Part shown: in pieces, positions 12,442 through 22,830 of the stretch | How the letters are laid out: the number at the start of each line of letters is the position of its first letter | Position numbering within the stretch: position 1 is the first letter of the stretch | Assembly: GCA_035610365.1 (NCBI GenBank) | Contig: CM069432.1 | Location: 71,614,520-71,678,519 of the forward strand | DNA length: 64,000 nt | Direction: 5' to 3' | Origin: Aquatica leii | Lineage: Eukaryota; Arthropoda; Insecta; Coleoptera; Lampyridae | Notes under the pieces: model-generated | The model's input: only the letters and a program-made list of their open reading frames with translations | Told to the model about the DNA's origin: nothing | Database searches by the model: none | Program-made: the position numbers and the translations under genes

Positions 12442-12595
12442 CAGGGTGTCCCACGAGGTACTGTACATACTGAAATGGTATGTTCCTTAGGTCAATTTAA
12501 GTAGAAAACGTCCTATAAACATAGGTCCAATTCGCCACAGATGCAAGCGTTCAAAGTTTATAAATGCTCACACGTTTTTTGAAAATTATTATTAT
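12442..12595 (+). repeat. Left TIR of mariner element
   Basis: Inverted match to the right end, ending near the GAAAATTATT motif. It lacks about six bases present in the right TIR. Confidence 0.85.
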
Positions 12596-12650
12596 TGAAA
12601 ACAGAAAATCGAACTACAAAACAAACATAAAAAAACCAAACAAAAAAAAA

Positions 12651-13714
12651 TCACATCAAATGCTTAAAATGACCTCCTTCGGCATTAATACAACGACGGC
12701 TGCGTTCTAAAATGGACCGAGTAGCCGCTCGAAGCACCTGCTGGTTGTTCCGTGTTTGTTGACACACATCCAGGATACGCTGTATTAGTTCAGCTTTGGT
12801 ATTAATTTTTACCTCGTATACCAAACTTATAACATGACCCCACAGATAGAAGTCCAAAGGTGTAAGATCGGGCGATTTCGGTGGCCAAGCATGCGGGTCT
12901 CCACGCCCAATCCACCTATTGGGGTAAGCAACATTTAGATATTCGGTCACATGCCGACTAAAATGTGGAGGAGCTCCATCATCTTGCAGAAACATTTGTT
13001 GTCTTGTTAGTAAAAGTACTTCTTCCAAAAGCGGTAGCAATTCATTCCGCAAAAAGTTAGCATATGCTTCTCCTGTCAGACGTTCCTCAAAGAAAAAAGG
13101 TCCAAAAGTTGATCGTCAATCATGCCACACCATACGTTAACAAAAAAACTGCGCTGAAAGTTAGTTTCTGTTGTGCCATGTGGATTTTGATATGACCACA
13201 AATGAGAATTACGTGTATTGTTCACTCCATCTCTAGTAAATTGCGCCTCGTCGCTAAATAAAATGAATGAAACTAATTGTGGATTTACCTGTAGCCAGTG
13301 GCAGAAATTCAACCGGGCAGCAAAATCTCCAGGTTCCAGATGCTGAACCTGTTGTATGTGATAGGGATACAAAAGCCCATCATGTAATGTTTGCTATACT
13401 GACATACGGGGGAGTCCCGTTCGAGAAGAAATTGTTCTAGTACTCAACCCTGGACTCCGATCCACCATCTGTAGAATGTTTTCCTGTTCATTCACATTTA
13501 ACTGCACAGGACGGTCAGATCTTGTTGAAACTGATGAAATTGAACCAAGAGTCCGTACATGTTGAAACACAGAAGAAAAAGTTTGGTGATTTGGCACCCT
13601 CCTGTTGGGAAATCTTCGTTCATATTCCCTAACGGCAGATCTCGCATTTCCATCACAAAATCCATAAATGTAAATGATATCAGCATACTCTTCGTTAGAA
13701 AAATGAGAAGGCAT
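12651..13714 (-). pseudogene. Mariner DD41D transposase, broken
   Basis: The frame starts at the ATG at 13714 (MPSHFSNEEYADI) and ends with TGA at 12651-12653, about 355 codons. An N-terminal helix-turn-helix region (YGFCDGNARSAVREYERR) is followed by the catalytic core: first D in LFSDEAQF, second in LQDDGAPPHF, third in SPDLTPLDFYLW. An in-frame TAG follows PRMSV near 13394. A missing base near 13099-13108 shifts the frame just before FFEERLTGEAY. Both flanking parts read cleanly, so decay is recent or slight. The enzyme would cut at TA and bind the long TIRs. As assembled it would be truncated. Confidence 0.88.
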
Positions 13715-13829
13715 TTTGCATTTAAATTACACTTCATTTAATAAAATCGACTGTAACATTAGTAGAAAAGAAAGCAATAAATGACGTATTGTTTGGCTTT
13801 TGTTTCCCAGTTGACTAAGAATAATTAAT

Positions 13830-13981
13830 TTTCAAAAAATGTGTGATCAGTTATAAACTTTGAACGCTTGTATCTGTGTAACTATGGCAAATTGGACCTA
13901 TGTTTATAGGACGTTTTCTACTTGAATTGACCTAAGGAACATATCATTTCAGTATGTACAGTACCTCGTGGGGACACCCTG
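13830..13981 (-). repeat. Right TIR of mariner element
   Basis: Complement of the left TIR, ending GGGGACACCCTG before the TA duplication. Confidence 0.85.
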
Positions 13982-13983
13982 TA

Positions 13984-16261
13984 TAAACAAGGGTACTACT
14001 AAATATAACTCGTACCTGTCATTCCTTCGTTACAAATTTAGATTAATTTTTCTTTGCCGGTCATTGGCGTTAATAAGTTTTAACTTTACATGTGCAATTA
14101 CTTAAAAGAAAAATAAAAATGATTATGATTATTAAGTAACTATTTACTACCTCTTTATGAAACGTATTTGATTTAATCTTGTAACCTGCGTTTGAATTAT
14201 TTTTGTAAAAGACCCCGTAATTAGATTCAACTGGCTGAATTTGCGTTTTTTTTTGTACGTTTAATTAGTTCGAGGTAGCATCGAAAACGTTTTGCTCGTT
14301 ATTTTATTACGTGTGTTTTAAGTTTATTGGTATTTCAAGTTATTTTACAGTTGTTACTGGTAATTTTTTTTTGAATGCATAAAGTTCCGTGGTTTTGATT
14401 TTGATTTAGTATTTTACTTGTTTATCTCAGTAAAATAACAATTCTATATAATTTACGACTTCCTTTTGGAATGTAATTTGATCCATTTTTCTTGGTATTT
14501 ATACTTTGTTTATGTTGGGTTCTTTTATAAGAGCGATTGCGAACCACCTGCAATTAAGCGAACTAAGCGTTTTTGGTGAGAAATGTTTCTGTCGTAGGTC
14601 TACGTGTCAAGATGCACATGGCCAATTATAGTTTTCATCTTTGTTAATTTAGTTCGTTTAATGTTCTATCTTTTACAAAGATTTTACGGCGCAAGTACAT
14701 GAAATTAAGTGGGAATAGGAAATTTTAAAAGAGGTAAAATTTTGGTTTTGGGGATCAATCGATGATTATTGTTTTCGGAGGCAATTAAGAAGTACCGGGT
14801 ACTGTGATGTAGTTGAGTGGTTAGGGTACTTTTACCCTATCGTTATGTAATACCGCGGAAGTTAGTTGGAACCGTGAAAATTAAGTGTAGTGGTGAAAAA
14901 GTTTGATTTTCCAAATTTCGTAATTTACGGTTTAAATAGACTTCATGGTTTCCAAAAATAAAAACTCACGTTCGAGGGATTTATTGTTGATGTGTTGTGT
15001 GGAAAAATCCTGATTTCGCCGTTGTGCGGCTTTAAATTATATTGTGAAATAAATCTTCCGCCGGTATTCTATTGTTTGGGGGTTCCACCGAGCTTGTATC
15101 CGACTACGGTACACCTGGAGCGACCGGAGTTCAATCTAAAGTCGTAGCTTTCGGAAACCACTGTGGCCCGCAGTTCACCTGGAATCTACAATTGAGTAAA
15201 GGTATTTAACGAATTTGTATTACCGTGTAGTGAACCGCGATTGATATGAAGTAAAAGCTTTGATTTGATCCGATTGAATTACAGCTAACGTTAAATATTT
15301 CAAGTAACACTTAAAGGTGTTTGCGTGAAGTTTGATTTAATTAATTTTGTTTTGCGTGTATGTAAAAGTAAATCTTATTCACGAAAAAGAGATAATGTAA
15401 CGAAATGTAACGATATGTAAACTATAATTTGTTTGAACGTTTAGTTCGAAGCAAAGTTTCGGACGTATATTTTATAACTTGTGTATTTTTATTTTGTTTG
15501 AATTTGTTTATTACTTATGCGGTCAAGGCCTTGAAGATTATTTTTAGTATGTTTTATTTGAAAAAGACGAGTTAACGCTATTATTAGTATTATTTTCTTT
15601 TTATACATTTTAATTTTTGTATTCAGTTTGTTAATTTTTTTTGTCTTGTTTTTTTTATTATTTCATTTCTTTTAATTGAATTTGTTTGGTATTCATTTAT
15701 TATTTTTTTTTTAAATATTCAGTCAATAAATGTTAAATTGTTAAACTGTAAAGAGCTTTTATTCATTCAGCTGCCGCGTACGTAATTTTTGTTTTTAAGT
15801 GTATTTCAGAATAGTTACAACTCAAGGTAAGTTCCGGGGTTGTAACCAACCAGATGAGCTTTCGGGTTATCAGGGGTCCGGAAGCTACCCTCATCGTGAC
15901 CTTGATTGGCGCCCTAACCGATTTTTGAGTCTTTTACCGTTTTATTTCGATTTTATGTCAATCTCGTTTCCAAGTTTTCACGGAATTTTAAATTATAACC
16001 CACCCCGTCTCCACTGAGCAACCGGCAAAACATCGTTTATGTTACCTCATTTCAGGCAGTGACTTTGTTTTAACTTTGGCATGTAACAATCTTAAAACTT
16101 TGTTTCTAGTTTTGTTGAACTATTTTTGCTACAAAACGTGACAGCTGTTTTCAAAATGTCAGTGCTCTATTTTATCGGTATTATCATCAACATAAACCTT
16201 ACGTTACCTACCGATGAGTCATAACACACCTCTCGGGATTTCAACTATAAAAGGGGAATTT
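13984..16261. other. Unassigned; possible LTR remnants
   Basis: No supported coding region. A GC-richer patch lies at 15000-15200, AATAAA-like signals near 15050 and 15725, and TTGGCGCCCTAA at 15907-15918. The latter resembles the start of retroelement primer-binding sites and precedes a BEL integrase fossil by about 350 bp, so a collapsed LTR element is plausible. I could not pair any LTRs. Confidence 0.3.
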
Positions 16262-16757
16262 GTACAACAATTTATGCAGACAATGGCACAAATTTTGTAG
16301 GTGGTTATAGATAGCTAAAAACTGTAATTAACGTGTTATCAGATACACAATTTGACGATTTTTTTCAAAACAAACGTAATAGAATAGAAGTTTATTCTTG
16401 CGAGACCTCCTCATTCCGTAGGATTATTTCAAGATGCAATCAAATGCGCTAAATGAATAATGAAAAAGATACCTAAGCGTTGGAAGAAGGAGCACGTAAA
16501 TACGCTGCAAGAATGTAGAAAATGAAGAAGATCTAACGTCATTAATCAAATCAAGACTGACGATTCGGTGCTTCTAAAGGCGAGTTTACGCTTCCCATGT
16601 TGTGGCCGTCAGGCAGAGTTGTAGAATTGCATCCAGGTAGTGACTGTGTTGTGCAAATTGCAACAATAAAAACAGCAAAGGAATTACTGCAACTAGCAAT
16701 AGTTAAATTAAGAGTGCTAAGTGAAACTAGAAATGTTTTAACCTCTAAGAAGAACTA
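16262..16757 (+). pseudogene. BEL/Pao integrase and C-terminal fossil
   Basis: The segment starts with a frame reading IYADNGTNFVGG, the second catalytic aspartate motif of BEL integrases. It continues through stops to a well-preserved C-terminal stretch near 16597-16720 that reads MLWPSGRVVELHPGSDCVVQ and then TIKTAKELLQLA. That tail is the characteristic end of BEL/Pao Pol; compare GRIKSVFAGSDNIVRVAEVL in the young BEL element near 61980. Frameshifts lie between the two pieces. No LTRs were found. Confidence 0.7.
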
Positions 16758-18924
16758 AGTTAATAAGTTAATATAAGGATTACAGACAGTTGGTGAATTC
16801 ATAAAGTTATTTTTGATTAAGTCATTGTTATGTTGTTTTTTTTATTAGTTTGTAGATATTCTCTCTTACTACTGAAGTTGTTTATTTGTTTTGTATCGTT
16901 ATTGTGTATTGTATTGTGTGTATATCAGGTAATTAATATTTCAAAGCGAGGTGGATGTTAGAAACAGAAACGCTCGGTGTTTTTCAAAGCGTGGAGGAAT
17001 TGACAATTACATATTTACCTGTTTTAATGATAGCTTCCTTGTAATTGTCATTTTGTCAACAACATTTTTCTAAGTAAAATAAATTAATTATTTATAATCA
17101 GAGAGAGTAGAAATATGCATTTGCATGATAGTGCATTTTTTCCATATTTCGTAGTTTTAAAGCAAATTTACATTTTTGAACTACAAGCGGCATGTTTAAT
17201 GCAATGAATGCATATTTTATGATTTTCCGAAAAAAACAACACAACTTGGTTTTAAAAGAGATTTTTTCTTTCCTTTGTGGTATTAACACAAGTTTTAGGT
17301 AAAGTGTTTACCTGTTTTTATTATTAGTTGTACACAAGGAATTCTATTGTTTAAAACTTAATGTTATTTATCTTTAAATTGTTAATCCTATTTCATTCGA
17401 TTAAGCAAAAACCCATTTGCAAGCACTTAAAAGCTTGCTTGTGTTATACCAAAGAATATTGAAAAATTAAAAGTTCCAGGCACTGTAGGACAAAAAGTAT
17501 TGAAAAAATTTAGTGAAGTGTTGGAAAAAAATGAAGGGTACCAAATAATCAAAGGTGTAAATAATGTTTTGCGGTTATTGCGCTGTAATGGCATTATATT
17601 CAGCAGAATTAAAAAACCGTAAATGAAATATATAAAACCATTATATTGTTATTTACGATTTTATTTTTTATTATCATATAAACAGCTCGTGATAAGACCA
17701 AAAATTAACTAGATCTGATGTATTTCATAGTCATAAGTTTCAATACTGTAATTTTGTAATTAATCCTAGTTGTATTTTTATAAATTTGCTGGATTTAACT
17801 AAAATAACTATATAATTTAAAATAAAATTTGGCGATGATTGATAAACATTTCAATAAATTTTGTAGATCGCGATGCATTTTTAATGTTTTACAATATAAT
17901 TCTCAATTTTGTTGTTCGTTTCTTTATGCTCTGTAGCTGTGATCACTTTAGAATACGTGTAAGAATTTTTAAGAGGTCTTTACTATGAATCTCGTGAAAG
18001 AAATCGATTCAATAAGTGTGACATTAGTATTTAAAGTGCCATTGTATTATTTAACAAAGAAAGAATATTTGAAATGACTGAAATGTGAAGTAAATGTTCA
18101 ATTTATAAGAATTAAAGATGATATACAAAAAAATAGAAAATTAAAAAAAAAAGTTAGTTGATGTAGACGTTAATAATGTACTTATTATTATTATTAAACG
18201 GTGTATTTAATATAAATTTAAAAAAAAATAAACGTAACGACGTAAAAGAATTTACACTAATTGTTACTTATTTATAAACAAAATTTATTTAAGCTCTGTA
18301 TTTACTTAATAACCAGTTTCAAAATTTACAAAAATCGTATGTGTATAAAATCTATTTATAGCCAGGATCTTATAAATTAAGCATTTCTATACTTCGATTT
18401 CGAAACAAAAAGTAAAATAAGATCTGGTTATTGCTACTCGCGGCTCTTTAGAAATCTAAAAAATAGCAAAGTAAGTAAAAACCGTTAGAACGTTATAATT
18501 GTGAATTTATATTTTTATAGAACATCAATAGAAGATAAATGTTTTTATATAAACCTTTGTAGTTCTTCATAAATATTTTTTAAATTGTAAACAAACGATA
18601 AGATGATTATGAAGTATAGTCATCAAAACGCGTTTTTGTTTGGTTATTGATGCAGTGTTGTACTCCAGTGGTCTCTGTAGTGTTATTATTCGATTATTCA
18701 AATTTGTCTCTCCTAATTTCTTTTTGATAATTTAGCTGATGCTAGTAAACTGTGTTGTTACGAGATAAAAAACGTTAATAAAAATGTGTCAAGAAATGTA
18801 ACATCAATAAGGTCACTCGACTAGCTCAGAAGGCGAAAGGATGGATCTGCTAGAAAATTTGCAATTTGGGTTTATTTATTATTTTTTTATTACTCCTACG
18901 TACAGACACGTTGTCAAATTTATG
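16758..18924. other. Unassigned AT-rich DNA
   Basis: No gene supported. Near 17450-17620 one frame reads PKNIEKLKVPGTVGQKVLKK and runs about 55 codons to a stop. Its composition looks protein-like and it may be a transposon or exon remnant, but I do not recognise it. Confidence 0.35.
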
Positions 18925-19030
18925 AAGTAGCTTATGCTAGCAATTGAGTAGTTAAGGTGGCAGTGAGCTGTAACACGTGCGGGGTACCTGTTTCAAGACC
19001 ATAAACTACTTTTGCGAAAGAAGCAAGAAA
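18925..19030 (+). repeat. Possible tRNA-derived SINE head
   Basis: GAGTAGTTAAGGTGGCAGTG resembles a pol III A box and GGTACCTGTTTCAAGACC, about 40 bases on, resembles a B box. A-rich sequence follows. This is a weak call; a similar GTTGAGTGGTTAGGG lies at 14811. Confidence 0.25.
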
Positions 19031-19387
19031 AATTTAAAAAAGGTTAGAAGCTTGATAAAGCTTGTGAAAAACTTAAAAATCAAGTCAATCCTGTATTCAC
19101 AAATACCAAGCCAAGTTAAGCTTTTATTTTTAAAAAACTAAATTTTCAAGCCCAAGCCAAGCTTTTACGTTTTAAGCCAAACTACTTGGTTTGGTGAATC
19201 TCTAGTAGTGACGGTTTGTTTTTTGTTTTGTTAATAGATTTTGAGTTTGGCGCTCTCTAAAAATGTGCTTAAAAGTTTCTCTGTCTGCTTACAACTTTGA
19301 CCCTATCCGAAAGAATCATCAGTAAATTGAATAAAATTACTTCAGACAGAAAGTCACTTATAAAACCGAAAAACGTTATTTCTTAAT

Positions 19388-19651
19388 AGTATGTAAATGG
19401 CTATCGAGATGGAAACATTGAAAACTGATTTTATACCCGCGCAATTCAAATAAGTTTTGAATAAACTGCAGGGTAAAACTACAACGTAACGGCTTTCCAG
19501 TGGTTCATTCTGGTGTCATCTTCCCATTTATATTACTTTAAAATGTTTTACGTTGTAGTTTTAGTCCGCGGTTTATTCAAAACTTATTTGAATTACGCGG
19601 CTATAAAATTAGTTATCAACGTTTCCATCTTTATAACCATTTGCATACTGT
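19388..19651. mobile_element. Palindromic MITE, family A
   Basis: The outer about 100 bp on each side are inverted copies. The left arm begins AGTATGTAAATGGCTATCGA and the right arm ends with its diverged complement. Shared inner motifs are AAGTTTTGAATAAAC and its inverse. Related copies lie at 20061-20112 and 32480-32770, so this is a repeat family and not a chance palindrome. There is no coding capacity. Confidence 0.75.
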
Positions 19652-20060
19652 AACAATTTTAAAATGTAATTTATTATTTTACTCTAAATATTTACACGAT
19701 AAATATAATTACTTTTAACTAATACTAATAAAATGCAACGGTATTTAGAAAAACAGCTTAGAATAATTGATATATCACTATCGCTATAATAGGTATTTAC
19801 TGTTCACAATTTCTGTTTATCTACCATGGTATTTATTTTCACTTGATGCTTTTTTATTTATCTAGCATACGCATTAAACACTTTATTTATTTAAACCGAT
19901 AAAATTTTCTTATTTCCGACTCTATTTGAAAAACTGCCTTAGTTTTTTTTTTGAATACTTTTTATATCCATCCGTTATCGGGAATCGAGAACATTCTAAA
20001 CTTTTTGGTCACTGTTTCAAAGTTTGGGAATACTTCGGGAACGCTTTACTACTATTATTC

Positions 20061-20112
20061 ATGCATAGTAAATTTATACTATGAGATGACTCCGCCATCA
20101 TATTTCACTCAT
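20061..20112 (-). repeat. Fragment related to MITE family A
   Basis: The complement reads GTGAAATATGATGGCGGAGT followed by CATCTCATAGTATAAATTTA. This matches 32660-32700, which lies inside the second family copy. Confidence 0.55.
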
Positions 20113-20683
20113 GTTATTTCTTAAACAAAATAAATGGATCGTGTAGGTTAACTGCAAAATGAAATCATGTTCAACCTCTTAACACAAAAAAAAACTTGCC
20201 TATTTTTACAAAAGTTGAATTTTTACTTACAACTATATACTATCGCAAACTATCAGTACTTTGAAAGCAACTATCGATAACTATTGACGGTGTCTACTAT
20301 CAGTATTTCACCACCAGTAGTTGCTAGGTTGAACAAAATTCATAATAGTATATCACATAACAATAATCCGTGTAAGAATTTGCTAATTCTTACACAAATT
20401 TTAGTAATTTTAGTTTTTTCAAAGTTGGCATCTCTGCATCGTAAGTTGACGTTAGATGAAAAAAAAAACCAAAATTATTGTAACATAACTATTGAAATTC
20501 AAATGTTGATGCTGAGATAAAATAAAGACGTCCTAGTAATTCAAACGTATTTACTTATAAAGATATAAAGAGATCATTTTATATGAGATTTTAGGTTAAC
20601 ACATAAATTTCAATATGTCAAAGTGTAAGTGTTGCGTAATACTTCTAATTTTTACTTATACACTGATGCATTCATTCGTACAG
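20113..20683. other. Unassigned DNA before recombinase fossil
   Basis: AT-rich, with no supported gene. The open frame at 20284-20520 shows no recognisable family and low-complexity composition. Confidence 0.35.
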
Positions 20684-20950
20684 ATTTCCACAAACAATCG
20701 CATTTCTCAAACGTCAACGTGTTGGTTACGTACCTAAAAAAGCCAAAGTATTAACTGCAGAACAAGTAACCAAATTCATTTGTGAAGCTTCAGATGAGAA
20801 ATGGTTATTGACAAAGGTTTGTGTTTGACTTATATGTAAAAAATGTTCCTTCCGATAGTAATACTAATTTTCGTATAGGTACTTTTGGTATTTGGTATCT
20901 ATGGAGGCTCTCGACACGTCGGAAAAAAGCAAATCGGAGAGTTCGACTAA
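20684..20950 (+). pseudogene. Tyrosine-recombinase-like (Crypton-type) fossil, two exons
   Basis: An exon from 20684 (after TTCATTCGTACAG) to 20816 encodes FLKRQRVGYVPKKAKVLTAE and then VTKFICEASDEKWLLTK. A GT-AG intron of 62 bp (20817-20878) follows, and the frame resumes as VLLVFGIYGGSRHVGKKQIG before a stop. The order KxLTxEEVxxFL...LLxKVxLIxGIxGxxR matches the core-binding/catalytic junction of multicopy insect tyrosine recombinase-like proteins; the R of GGSR would sit at the first catalytic arginine. Downstream frames to about 21150 are broken. The family assignment is from recalled motif resemblance. It may derive from a Crypton or a host copy of one. Confidence 0.5.
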
Positions 20951-21803
20951 AACTGTAAATATCAGTAACAATTCAAATTGTACCAGTAATGTTACATTTA
21001 ATTAATTTATTGTTAAAGGCTGTTCAGTTAGTTCTACTATATACATTCCTAAAAAAGCAATGTACCAGAATTGGTTGTTTACAAGGAAAACTTATTTCTT
21101 ACATGTCACTCGATCCAGTTAACTTGAAATAGAATTTACTACAAACATTTTACAATAAAGAATGTGGTTCAACTTTAATACAAATAAAGATTTTGACGGA
21201 TGTCAAAAATTTAGTGTAAAAATGCAGATCGCCATGATTAATTTAATGGCGCGAAAATTTGACTTCAATAAAAATGTTATTATAAGACCCGAATAAGACC
21301 GAAAACTCTAGCTGAAGTATCTAAAAATTATTGTTATAAAATTAGACGTTAGTATTGTTACCTACCATTAAAGTCACTAGTGTAATGTTATTTTTAAAGG
21401 TTGGCAACAATGGAGCACGGGAAAAACTTTTCCCGTGCGCTGCAAATGTACAAACAAATAGTTTAAAGCATTAATAAACAACATATTAATAAATAAAAGT
21501 GTTGTTCTTTCGTAAATTAAACATTTCTATTTGAAATTAACCCTGAAAAGATTATTGAGTAATTAGTCATAACATAACATAACATTGATATTTGTCTCAA
21601 ACAAGATTTACGTATTAGAAATACCTTTGCAATTCTTTTCAAATATGTATTATCATTTGTAGTTAATGCTTATTGCTTTTAACTTCCTGTGTATTTATGA
21701 TTCACGTTGGTGTTTATAGAAAGCTAGGTATTTTCCCAAAATGATGAATGTGTGACACAAATCTTACAAACATTTTGTCTAGAAGAGAAGCCATTTTATA
21801 TAG
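20951..21803. other. Unassigned DNA
   Basis: Decayed continuation of the recombinase fossil to about 21150, then AT-rich DNA without features apart from the hairpin at 21415. Confidence 0.35.
21415..21438. repeat. GC-rich perfect hairpin
   Basis: GCACGGGAAAA and its complement TTTTCCCGTGC are separated by two bases. It is conspicuous against the AT-rich surroundings. Confidence 0.7.
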
Positions 21804-22222
21804 TGTAACGTTTATTATTATTTACTAATTTAATTTATACTTATACTATATATGCACGATTATAACTAACTGAATTAATTAAATCTAAGGATAATTAATA
21901 AAAACACTTACATTAATTTATAATGCACTTACACGAAGATAAAGCCCGCGGATAACTATTTAACACTAATTGTTTGTTTACACGCACAAGGTTATACTCC
22001 GTATATTTATCTGACATGCGTTAATTGCTTATTTATTTAAACTTGAATAATCTTCTTAACACTGCCGTCATCACATTTCGGGAATCACTAACTTCTCATT
22101 TGTTTGAATCGCATTTATACATATTTTGGAAATTCTTCTCGACTGTTCCATATCTTTCGGTATACGTTCTAGAAAACATGGATAACAACTTCGAGAAGGC
22201 TCTTAAATTTGGGAACGTTTCA
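21804..22222 (-). repeat. 3' LTR of macro-Gypsy
   Basis: 419 bp with TG and CA ends. It aligns with 26411-26478 plus 27622-27850, though that 5' copy has deletions relative to this one (a stretch around 22000-22110 is missing). Confidence 0.88.
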
Positions 22223-22234
22223 CTGACCCCTCCT
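22223..22234 (-). other. Polypurine tract
   Basis: The minus strand reads AGGAGGGGTCAG immediately before the LTR start TGAAACG. Confidence 0.7.
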
Positions 22235-22389
22235 GAGGAGACTGGATGCGACACCAGTAGAAAGGATCGTGGCGATAGCGGCAGCTTCTTCCATTTCGGC
22301 AACTTCCTTGACCACAAAAGTAGCAGTCAATGGACTTTTCCTGGCTTGATATTCTTCTTTGTTGGTTACTACAGACCACTGACCAACAC

Positions 22390-22830
22390 TTAAACGTCTG
22401 TTCCTCGAAAGACAACCTCCAACATGTTTCGAACTGTCCTCCAATTCAGTTGATCTAAGCCACAACCAAGCTTGGGTACTGCTAATTTCTTAACATGGTG
22501 GAACTCCATTTGTCTCTTGAGATTCCATAACGTTCGCCACAGATGTTTGTATAACGGCTTGGTACGTGAGTATTTCTTTGTGACCAAATAGAAAACGAAG
22601 CGTCTGTCACCACGTAGTCCTAAAACTTTTCCGACTGCCGGTTGCTGTTTTCGTAATTCATCTAGCTGCCCAAACTTCTTTTTAAACACGACTGCAACCC
22701 CTCTGGACATGTCAAGATCCTCGCTCACGCAATGTGCGATGGCGTAATCTTTTTCTGTGTAGAACAGGTCTTGTTGTTCCTCGGTGGTAACTCGGAATCT
22801 AGCTTTTCCAAAACCTCCGTATAAGTTCAT
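22390..22830 (-). CDS. Macro domain, TARG1/OARD1-like, inside retrotransposon
   Basis: The 146-residue frame reads as a nearly complete macro domain: QQDLFYTEKDYAIAHCVSED (19-38), MSRGVAVVFKKKFG (41-54), YLVTKK (81-86), PKLGCGLDQLNW (119-130), ending FRGTDV. The family hydrolyses ADP-ribose from proteins or O-acetyl-ADP-ribose. In human TARG1 the catalytic pair, as I recall, is Lys84 in an LITK motif and Asp125 in GCGLD. Here Lys85 and Asp126 occupy the same motifs, 41 apart as in TARG1. A TAA at the end removes the last strand, which remains legible as VLVSGL. The frame is the same as integrase upstream, separated by TGA and TAG. Position between integrase and the polypurine tract shows it is retroelement cargo. 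Whether intact copies make it as a Pol C-terminal domain or a separate protein is unknown. Confidence 0.85.
   Translation of the reverse strand: MNLYGGFGKARFRVTTEEQQDLFYTEKDYAIAHCVSEDLDMSRGVAVVFKKKFGQLDELRKQQPAVGKVLGLRGDRRFVFYLVTKKYSRTKPLYKHLWRTLWNLKRQMEFHHVKKLAVPKLGCGLDQLNWRTVRNMLEVVFRGTDV

Larger units (their letters stand above)
12442..13981 (-). mobile_element. Mariner-type transposon, DD41D group
   Basis: A 1540-bp element flanked by TA on both sides (12440-12441, 13982-13983). Both ends begin CAGGGTGTCC and continue as roughly 150-bp inverted repeats with a few mismatches and one small gap. The interior encodes one minus-strand transposase, broken by a stop and a frameshift. TA duplication, terminal GGGTGTCCC and the DDD catalytic layout place it in the Tc1/mariner superfamily. 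I count 41 residues between the second and third catalytic aspartates, which points to the rosa-like DD41D group. Confidence 0.88.

Noticed and set aside
18800-18860. tRNA-like GACTAGCTCAGAAGGCG
   Set aside because: Resembles a D arm, but no anticodon arm or T arm follows at tRNA spacing.
22203-22415. Frame with CGQGSCRNGRSCRYRHD resembling a CCCH zinc finger
   Set aside because: It is an alternative frame over the tail of the macro-Gypsy 3' region with no start context. The Cys spacing is likely chance.
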